The position numbers and the translations under genes were made by a program. Under the pieces are notes generated by a model. The model was not told the DNA's origin and searched no databases. It saw nothing but the letters and a program-made list of their open reading frames with translations. Of a DNA stretch of 64,000 nt, positions 56,063 through 64,000 are shown piece by piece (the first letter of the stretch is position 1; every line of letters starts with the position of its first letter). This DNA comes from Clusia tigrina (Eukaryota; Arthropoda; Insecta; Diptera; Clusiidae): the NCBI GenBank assembly GCA_920105625.2, contig OV050032.1, positions 200,019,291 through 200,083,290 of the forward strand. Direction: 5' to 3'.

Positions 56063-56664
56063 CTGCAGTTGTACCGAGTCTGCAATTGGAACAGGTCTGG
56101 AGTTGGAACTGGTCTGGGGTTGCAACTGGTCTGCAGTTGGACCTGGTCTGCAGTTGGAACTGGTCTGCAGTTGTACCTGGTCTGCAGTTGGAACTGGTCT
56201 GCAGTTGGACCTGGTCTGCAGTTGGAACTGGTCTGCAGTTGGATCTGGTCTGCAGTTGGACCTGGTCTGCAGTTCGAACTGGTCTGGGGTTGCAACTGGT
56301 CTGCAGTTGGAACTGTTCTGCAGTTGGAACTGTTCTGCAGTTGGACTTGGTCTGCAGTTAGAACTGGTCTGCAGTTGGACCTAATCTGCAGTTGGAACTG
56401 TTCTGAAGTTGGACTTGGTCTGCAGATTTACCGAGTCTGCAGTTGGAACAGGTCTGGAGTTGGAACTGGTCTGGGGTTGCAACTGGTCTACAGTTGGACC
56501 TGGTCTGCAGTTGGAACTGGTCTGCAGTTAGACCTGGTCTGCAGTTGGAACTGGTCTGCAGTTGGACCTGGTCTGCAGTTCGAACTGGTCTGCAGTTGTA
56601 CCTGGTCTGCAGTTGGAACTGGTCTGCAGTTGGATCTGGTCTGCAGTTGGACCTGGTCTGCAGT
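56063..56664. repeat. 17-bp minisatellite, about 35 copies
   Basis: Unit CTGCAGTTGGAACTGGT (each has a PstI-type CTGCAG). The variant CTGGGGTTGCAACTGGT recurs at 56115, 56285 and 56472, 10 and 11 units apart. The 240-codon plus frame is an artefact repeating every 17 residues. Confidence 0.96.
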
Positions 56665-56824
56665 ATGCCATAGAATTATTAGGATCTAAATTCCAGGATG
56701 GTATAAACTGGATTTTTATTGTATAGGAAACCACAGATTTTTGTTTTATGACCTAGGAGAGGTCCTTTTCTAGCCTACTGAGTAGGATTTCTAAAATGTG
56801 AAGTTATGCTTGAATCAAGGCTAG

Positions 56825-57484
56825 ACCTGTGGGATGGGACTCGTGGGATGGGACCTGTGGGATGGGACCTATGGGATGAGACCTGTGGGATGGGACCTGT
56901 GTGATGGGACCTGTGGGATGGGACCCTTGGGATGGGACCTGTGGGATGGGACTCGTGGGATGGGACCTGTGGGATGGGACCTGTGGGATGGGACCTGTGG
57001 GATGGGACTCGTGGGATGGGACCTGTGGGATGGGACCTGTGGGATGAGACCTGTGGGATGGGACCTGTGGGATGGGACCTGTGGGATGGGACTCGTGGGA
57101 TGGGACCTGTGGGATGAGACCTGTGGGATGGGACTCGTGGGATGGGACCTGTGGGATGGGACCTGTGGGATGAGACCTGTGGGATGGGACCTGTGGAATG
57201 GGACCTGTGGGATGGGACCTGTGGGATGAGACCTGTGGGATGGGACCTGTGGGATGGGACCTGTGGGATGGGACTCGTGGGATGGGACCTTTGGGATGGG
57301 ACTCGTGGGATAGGACCTGTGGGATGGGACCTGTGGGATGGGACTCGTGGGATGGGACCTGTGGGATGGGACCTGTGGGATGAGACCTGTGGGATGGGAC
57401 CTGTGGGATAGGACTCGTGGGATGGGACCTGTGGGTTGGGACACGTGGGATGGGACCTGTGGGATTGGGACCTGTGGGATGGTA
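56825..57484. repeat. 14-bp minisatellite, about 47 copies
   Basis: Unit GGGATGGGACCTGT with CTCGT and GATGAGAC variants. It keeps frames open on both strands (241 codons on minus: PTGPIPQVPSHRSH), a repeat artefact. Confidence 0.97.
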
Positions 57485-57508
57485 CCTTTGTATTGGGACG
57501 TGTGTCTT

Positions 57509-57590
57509 ATGCGGTAACACCAGGGGCAATGATGGCCTAAGTGCGTCCTTCGGCCGACCTCTTTATCGACTTACCTGCCTACTTGCCTCA
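57509..57590 (+). mobile_element. LINE family III 3' tail
   Basis: GGGGCAATGATGGCCTAAGTGCGTCCTTCGGCCGACC..(TACC/TGCC) matches the 3' UTR end of the LINE at 5214-5584. Confidence 0.65.
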
Positions 57591-58930
57591 CAACTTGACT
57601 GTTAAACTAAGGAGTTAAATTTCACAGCCGTGAAATTGTGTTGTGAGGGAAAATGTATTCGGAGTTCTAAGACAATTAACTGGACTTCAACATATGGAGT
57701 TGTGTTCAGGAAGCTGGACTTTTATTTTGAGGATACGGGCTGCCAAACATATTACGAAACCCCTATGTACCCCCCCACCTATGTACAAATTCCAGTTGAA
57801 AGTTCCGCGTAGGCCATTTTCAAGTGAGTTGATTTCGCCCATAAATGGAGTGTCACCGAAAATTGCCAACTTAATTAAACATTTGCTTAAACGGAAATGA
57901 AAAGCAATTTTTAATTTATGACCCAACTATGCGAAAGGAGAGTATCGCTCACAAACACCCACTTTCTTGGCCATTTCAGTGAGGAAGCACGCCTTTCGTT
58001 CCAGCAATTTGCAATTTGCAATCTTGTTTAAATTTCCAGTTGTGGTGGTGGATGTGTGGAGGCGAAGACGATGGCGGTGGCGACGATGATGATGATGCTG
58101 AGATGTTGCAGGAGGTGGGGACGGTGTAGCGACGAAAATTTGAAATGTGTTCCACAAACGCACCCACCACGCCTGTCGCTGTGTTGTTGCAAATAGATGC
58201 CAGTTGACAATGATTGCAGCAACGGCGGCGGCATATGACAATTGAGGCTTATTGCTGCGTCTCAATGGGGATTTTCAGCCGAAGTGCTTTGAAAAGATTT
58301 TAACGACTTTGTGCAAATTTTCCATTTTTGTTTTTGCAACGCCGCCTCAATAAGAAGTGTGGGCGTTTTAGCTAATGTTATGCATTCTGCGAACAGAGGG
58401 GGACATAGACACTGACAACGAAGCAGACCGGGGAGAGGGTAGAGAGCTCTTTTCTTGGCGTGCGTGTCTGTAACGCTGATTAAATTTGTATTTTTTACGA
58501 GATTTTCTTTTTTGCGATAAATTTGCATTTAAGAAAATTTGAAATGCATAAATTCAAATCGGAGTTAATCCAGCAGCGTGACGAAATAGGCTTTGATACA
58601 GGGTGCGTTGTGGTAACTGGGAACCCACCACAGCTGTCCAGCGGACGTTTATATATTGTGTGTGACTGAATCATTGCCTTTGTAAGTGTCTCATTAACTT
58701 TGTAAGTGCAAAAAAAAGATAATGGAAATGGGGCGCACTGCATCTGGCCGTAAAGTGGCATAGGACTGATTTTTTCATCCGACTACTTGCATACAAATTA
58801 ATGTCAAATATAAAGACTCTAGAATGCGCTCGCTAGATTATTATCAAGACAATGAGGCCTAGTTTGGACAGCAAAGTGAAGAGGCAGTAGAATTTTGTTG
58901 GCTTTAGCACAACCTTTTTCCTCAACATCT
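57591..58930. other. Intergenic; no supported gene
   Basis: Short frames on both strands lack domains. The Ser/His-rich minus frame near 58000-58265 covers GATGATGATG-type simple sequence. Confidence 0.5.
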
Positions 58931-60565
58931 GAAACGAGGTGTCATCCCAAAAGAGGTATCATTTCAAATGAGGTATCATTTCAAATGAGGTATCTTTCAA
59001 ACGAGGTATCATTTCAAATGAGGTATCATCCCAAACGAAGTATCATCCCAAACGAGGCATTATTCCAAATGAGTTATCATTTCAAATGAGGTATCATTTC
59101 AAATGAGGTATCATCTCAAATGAGGTATCATCTCAAATGAGGTATTATCAAAACTGAGGTAACACTTCAAATGAGGTATTATCCTAAACGAGGTGTTAGC
59201 AAAACTGAGGTAACACTTGAAATGAGGTATTATCCCAAATGAGGTGTTATCAAAACTGAGGTAGCACTTCAAATGAGGTATCTTTTCAAACGAGGTATCA
59301 TTTCAAATGAGGTATCATCCCAAACGAAGTATCATCCCAAAGGAGGCATTATTCCAAATGAGTTATCATTTCAAATGAGGTATCATTTCAAATGAGGTAT
59401 CATCTCAAATGAGGTATCATCCCAAACGAGGTATCACCCAAATGAGGTATCATTTCAAATGATGTATTATCAAAACTGAGGAGACACTTCAAATGAGGTA
59501 TCATTTCAAATGAGGTATCATTTCAAATGATGTATTATCAAAACTGAAGTAGTATTTTAAATGAGATATCATTTCAAATGAGGTATTACCTCAAATGAGG
59601 TATCATCCCAAACGAGGTATCATCCCCAATGAGGTGTTATCGAAACAGAGGTAGCACTTCAAATGAGGTATCATCCCAAATGAGGTATTATCAAAGCTGA
59701 GGCAGCACTTCAAATGAGGTATCACTTCAAATGAGGTATCATCTCAAATGAGGCATCATCCCAAGCGACGTATCATCGCAAACTTGGTATAATTTCAAAT
59801 GAGGTATCATCCTACATGTGGTATCATTCTAAATGAGGTATTATCAAAAACTGAGGTAAAACTTCAAATGAGGTTACATTTCAAAGGAGGTATTACCTCA
59901 AATGAGGTATCATCCCAAACGAGGTATCATCCCAAATGAGGTATTACCTCAAATGAGGTATTATCAAAACTGAGGCAGCACTTCAAATGAGGTATCACTT
60001 CAAATGAGGTATCATCTCAAATGAGGCATCATCCCAAGCGACGTATCATCGCAAACTTGGTATAATTTCAAATGAGGTATCATCCTACATGTGGTATCAT
60101 TCTAAATGAGGTATTATCAAAAACTGAGGTAAAACTTCAAATGAGGTTACATTTCAAAGGAGGTATTACCTCAAATGAGGTATCATCCCAAACGATGTAT
60201 CATCCCAAATGAGGTATTACCTCAAATGAGGTATTATCAAAACTGAGGCAGCACTTCAAATGAGGTATCACTTCAAATGAGGTATCTTCTCAAATGAGGC
60301 ATCATCCCAAGCAACGTATCATCCCAAACTAGGTATGATCCCAAACGAGGTATAATATCAAATGAGGTATCATCTCAAATGAAGTATTATCAAAACTGAA
60401 GTAGTACTTCAAATGAGGTATCATTTCAAATGAGGCATCATCTCAAATGAGATATCATTCCAAACGAGGTATCATTTCAAATGAGGTATTGTCAAACCTG
60501 AGGTAACACTTCAAATGAGATATCACCTCAAGTATGGTATCATCTCACCTGAGGTGTCACCTCAT
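58931..60565. repeat. 17-bp minisatellite, about 96 units, with 273-bp higher-order repeat
   Basis: Unit TCAAATGAGGTATCATT with C/T and spacer variants. A block beginning GGCAGCACTTCAAATG is found at 59701, 59974 and 60247, exactly 273 bp apart (about 16 units); the third copy is partial. Confidence 0.96.
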
Positions 60566-61681
60566 TATGTAAGACATCTGAGTAGTTAATGTATTTTTCC
60601 AGTTAGTTTTCATCTAAAATGAGTAAAGTACATTTCTGAGGCCTATCTTCTGGATAAACGTGATGACACGTTTTGGCTCTAGAGGTTTCACATCACTAAC
60701 TTGGGAACAATCCCAAGTATTTACGTCTGACCCCAGTAGTATATCTCAGCTAAATCAGTTCTACACAGCTAAAAAGTATGACATATAAGAATGAAAGATT
60801 AGAAAACTCCGCCTCGAGTATGTTGAACATTTCAAATCGGTCTCTTCGGAATCTTGTGGAATAATTTTCCTATTTTCCTATCTACATATCACAAATCACA
60901 GTTCAAAAGATTTTCTTGTAATACAGAAGGAAAAGTAAACTGAAAAAACTGCTCCAAAGGTTCGGGGAAAGGATTTTTTGCAAGAAGAGAAAAAGATATA
61001 TTTAGAAAGCATTTGTGTGGCATGATTCGATTCCGCGACTATCATTATTACCACGGAGGTAGGCTACGAAATACTCAGAACGAAATGTGTGAATGATGGT
61101 GGAATAAACAGATAAGAAAAAATAACTACAGAAAAGAGAAAAAGCGCCATTGAAAAGGCAGAACAAAAGACGCTTGAAATTATAGAAAATTGAGAAGAGG
61201 AAAAGAGTCTAAGAATGGAACAGAGGGGGGCACAGAATGTTATAGAGGAAGACTGGACGTGAGAAAGAGAAAGAAAGAGATGGAAAGTCAGTGAGTCTGA
61301 ACATAAAGTTGGCTTCACGCATGAAATTAAATATTCAAAACGAAAAGCGCGCCACGCATAAAATGTGGCTGCACAGCCAAAGACGCAAATGCATCCACGG
61401 CCAGGCGCGCTTTTAATAAAATATGATATAATGAAGAAACTGAACACAACACACGCTGCAATGTACATGGAAAATGCAATTCATACGCAATCAGTACAAC
61501 AACAATGGGAATGGCGGCAACAACAAGCAACACATAATTATTACAGCAAGCAATAAAAACAGCCCCAAAAGAAAAGAAACCAAGCGCTGACACAATGGAA
61601 AATGTTGTAAGCGACGACGTACGAAAAAAGAAACCTAAAACAAAAATCAAAGAAACAAAATTGGCGAAATTCTCCCAACAG
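60566..61681. other. Intergenic; no supported gene
   Basis: A-rich. Minus-strand frames at 61064-61468 and 61327-61836 have no domain and partly read the 18-bp repeat. Confidence 0.5.
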
Positions 61682-61757
61682 CAGCGACGGCGGCAACAGC
61701 AGCGACGGCGGTAACAGCAGCGATGGCGGTAACAGCAGCGACGGCGGTAACAGCAGC
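61682..61757. repeat. 18-bp GCGACGGCGGTAACAGCA minisatellite, about 4 copies
   Basis: Clean 18-bp units. Confidence 0.93.
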
Positions 61758-61873
61758 ACTGGTTAAGAAACGTGAGCGTAATACCAGTGGCAGTAGAGAT
61801 ACAAGCATATCCACAAGCATTACATGCCGCAGCCACCCAGTAGGGAAAATTAGTGAAGCATTACCATGGCATG

Positions 61874-62114
61874 TCTAATATGCCTATGCCCCGCAATATC
61901 TAAAGAGCGCTTATCACATCTGGGAGCCCCTGGTTTGAAGGACTAGAAGAGGTCGCACAACTAGGGATAGTTTCTCTCTTAAGATTTGCTAGGAGCGTCT
62001 CCATGTTCAATGATTCATATTGTAGCTCTTAAATGGATGTCCATCTGGCACCGCGAAGGACCTTGTAGGTCTATGTGGGGCCTTAACGGCCGGCCAGTCT
62101 AACCTAACCTAACC
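61874..62114 (+). mobile_element. 5'-truncated LINE 3' end, 241 bp, with 12-bp target-site duplication
   Basis: Flanked by TACCATGGCATG at 61862-61873 and 62115-62126. Inside, CLCPAISKERLSHLGAPGLK and, after a 1-bp shift, EEVAQLGIVSLLRFARSVSM-FNDSYCSS-stop are the end of a LINE ORF2 (CP..S..R motif). The 3' UTR ends GGGGCCTTAACGGCCGGCC followed by (CTAAC)n. Only one frameshift and a perfect TSD suggest a fairly recent insertion. Confidence 0.85.
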
Positions 62115-62126
62115 TACCATGGCATG

Positions 62127-62521
62127 ACCTGGTGTAATAGCTTTCAAACTAATGGGCATAATAAGCAGAGAATCAAAAAGTAGTATAGCCTTCCTTGGTT
62201 ATTTCAATTTGTTTTATATAGAAAAAGACAAGAAAACTGCAGAAAATGTAAGGAACATGCTGGGAAATTACTTTGATGTCGCTTAATGTGAACTTGTCAT
62301 AAACTGACTGAGTTATGGCAGTCGAACTGTGACAGTCGCTGTAGATTTCTTAATTTGCTTCGCGATGAAGGCGATGGGAGAAGTTAACTTCTTAGCTACA
62401 CAGCCAGTTGCACCTACGGTATCCGATTCGATTGCCTTCGATGATATCGTAGATGATGGGTCCTTACTAGCAACAATTTGAATGAACCAGCTGCAATCTT
62501 ACCTTTGGTTTATGTATACCA
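62127..62521. other. Spacer; no gene seen
   Basis: No recognisable content. Confidence 0.5.
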
Positions 62522-63712
62522 CGAGGGGTTCTATCTATATTTAGAGAACTGGCAACACTAATGTCAATAGCTAACATCTGGCAACACCATAATAAAGTGA
62601 CATTGATATTTTTTAGCATAAACGTACTCACAACGTGTTGATGGACAAGTGCTATTTGTTTTGCTTACAGTGAGTTAAGAAAATCAATTTGGCCACAAAA
62701 TGGAAATTTCAAGAAAAGGTTTTCGTTGGATTATTTTTCACAACTTTCGACGTGAAACCAGAATGTGTCGATGAACTCGTTCTTTGTATGGCGATAAAGC
62801 ACCATCAAAAATCACAGCATGTCGCTGGTATAGTGAATTCAATTGTGGTCGTAGTTCGGTCGCCGACGAACTCCGTGAAGGTCGTCCAAAATCTGTTGTT
62901 GTGCCACAAAACATCGATACAGTGCGTGAACTGATAATGCAAGATCGTCATGTTACATATAGTGAGATAGAGGACACCTTGGGCATTACTTCCACTTCCA
63001 TACATTCAATATTGCATGAAAATTTGGCTGTCAAAAAGATGTGGTCGCGTTGGGTCCCACATAATTTGACAATAGCTCAACAGAAGGCTCGTGTCAAATG
63101 GTGTGAGCCAACGATGAAAAAGTTCGACTGTGGTGCTTCAAAAGACGTGTATAAAATCGTGACAGTGACGAATCATGGATGCGTATGAGCCGGAAACAAA
63201 ACAAGAATCGACCGTGTGGGTATGCCAAGACGAACTAAATCCAACAAAACTTGTTCGTCGAAGAAGCACAGCGAAGCAAATGGTCACGTGTCTCTTCGGC
63301 CGAATGGGTCCTGTGGCCATTGTTCCGCTTGAGCAACGTGAGCATCATGACTATGCGAACTCTCACTCATCTCGTCAAACAGGTGAATTTTTGAGCAGTC
63401 AAAATATCGAATTGATGACTCATCCCCGTACAGTTCTGATTTGGCACCCAATGACTTCTTCTTGTTCCCGAATATCAAAGGTAAACTGCGTGGTCGACGA
63501 TTTACGAGCGCCGAAGAAGCAGTTGAAGCGTTCAAAAACCATGGTTTGGAGGTGTCTCAAGAGGAATGGAAAAACTGCTATGACAAATGGTTTGAACGAA
63601 TGCAAAAGTGTGTTGATCATCAAGGGGAATATTTTGAAAAACAATAAAGCAATTTTCATTTAAAAATGTTTATTATTATTTGCTATTCCCGAAATATAAA
63701 TAGTACCGCTCG
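62522..63712 (+). mobile_element. Mariner copy E, both ends present
   Basis: Left CGAGGGGTTCTATCTATATTT, right AATATAAATAGTACCGCTCG followed by TA. Shorter than A because of internal deletions. Confidence 0.9.
62701..63647 (+). pseudogene. Mariner transposase copy E, several deletions
   Basis: A deletion after FRR removes GLSQQ and shifts frame. The middle, 62784-63160, is well kept (YGDKAPSKITACRWYSEF, HNLTIAQQKARVKWCE), and here the HNLTIA codon is Leu, not the TAG of copies A and D. The TGDES block is broken (VTVTNHGC), so the first Asp is lost. A ~100-bp deletion removes SEWYTTICLPE and the region before the second Asp; NSHSSRQTGEFLS remains. A 1-bp loss precedes the third block (LAPNDFFLFPN readable in another frame). 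Confidence 0.85.
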
Positions 63713-63714
63713 TA

Positions 63715-63877
63715 TAAGATAAATGACTGCCAAAAGGAAAATTGTGCGTGTTGTTTATGACATCCCAAAGTCTTTCCTTTACTTTCTCTTCTAAAGGGAA
63801 GACTTTAAGATGTCATAAACAACACACACTTTTCCTTTTCCTTCCTTCCATTTTCCTTTTGGCGTTCATTTATCTTA
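63715..63877. repeat. Imperfect palindrome (hairpin) abutting mariner copy E
   Basis: Left arm 63715-63777 begins TAAGATAAATGA and includes GTGTTGTTTATGACATC. The right arm 63796-63877 is its complement, ending TCATTTATCTTA, with an extra ~18-bp pyrimidine insert (TTCCTTTTCCTTCCTTCC). The loop is ~18 bp. Confidence 0.9.
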
Positions 63878-64000
63878 AATAGTGAATATGTAAGTTCTCT
63901 TGATTTTCTCTGATTGTGAGCAGGCCCAAACAATGTTAAATGTTACCCATGAATACCTTCTAAAAGTAAGAAGTAGGAGCAGATAGTTATATTATTCAGT
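63878..64000. other. Window end; nothing seen
   Basis: No recognisable feature. Confidence 0.5.

Noticed and set aside
55967..56689. 240-codon Trp/Cys-rich plus frame
   Set aside because: A 17-bp repeat read every 51 bases; the Trp/Cys richness is the consequence of GTTGGA and CTGCAG units.
56804..57529. 241-codon Pro/Ser/His-rich minus frame resembling a repetitive secreted protein
   Set aside because: A 14-bp repeat gives a 14-residue periodic product in every frame; no signal peptide or gene structure.
12441..60565. CRISPR array among the many short repeats
   Set aside because: Arrays are direct tandem repeats without unique spacers, in a eukaryotic context.
61064..61836. 134- and 169-codon minus frames with hydrophobic and Cys/Arg stretches
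   Set aside because: Partly translation of the 18-bp CGACGG repeat; overlapping each other in different frames with no domain.

Overview
The window looks like a repeat-rich piece of a higher-fly (brachyceran dipteran) genome, most likely a tephritid fruit fly. The reasons are: AT-rich, gene-poor DNA; a DD41D Tc1/mariner element like rosa of Ceratitis; several 5'-truncated non-LTR retrotransposons (LINEs) of the I/Jockey/R1 type with RNase H and zinc-knuckle C-termini; and many micro- and minisatellites. The species call is inference. There is no sign of bacterial or viral genome organisation.

Host genes are few. One is certain: an intronless 481-codon WD40 gene at 17046-18491 (+), orthologous to DAW1/WDR69/ODA16, the cargo adaptor that helps move outer dynein arms into cilia and sperm tails. 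A second is a small two-exon gene at 53190-53651 (+) encoding a 121-residue basic protein with a winged-helix-like core; both splice sites are visible and join in frame. A third, weaker candidate is an exon at 470-~815 (+) with a BESS-like C-terminal segment that runs straight into a mariner fragment.

Layout. 1-1180: exon candidate and mauritiana-like mariner fragment. 1371-2650: DD41D element (-). 3873-5157: mariner copy A (+). 5214-6735: three LINE 3' ends, two of them head to head. 6903-10167: (CAGT)n and a 0.9-kb (GATAGA)n tract. 10961-11258: 298-bp internally deleted mariner (-). 12441-13460: 146/133-bp minisatellite with higher-order structure. 13727-16035: further simple and 18-bp repeats. 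17046-18491: Daw1. 18818-28185: LINE remnant, 27-, 21- and 133-bp arrays, mariner copy B. 28186-36230: mostly simple repeats. 36290-37860: LINE reverse transcriptase (-) with an in-frame 51-bp tandem expansion. 38407-42710: LINE ends plus 24- and 18-bp arrays. 44878-46135: mariner copy D. 47680-50300: LINE fragments, one carrying a nested LINE with target-site duplication. 50585-51877: second DD41D element. 53190-53651: small gene. 56063-60565: 17-, 14- and 17-bp arrays. 61874-62114: LINE end with a 12-bp target-site duplication. 62522-63712: mariner copy E, abutting a 163-bp hairpin.

All transposase and reverse-transcriptase genes seen here are broken. The long open frames (up to 457 codons) over the 24-, 27-, 18- and 14-bp arrays are by-products of the repeats, not genes. 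I found no convincing undescribed multi-gene system. The most useful leads are the small spliced gene, two mariner copies sharing one nonsense codon (movement in trans), telomere-like (TTAGG)n tails on LINE 3' ends, higher-order minisatellites, and the expansion inside a reverse transcriptase.
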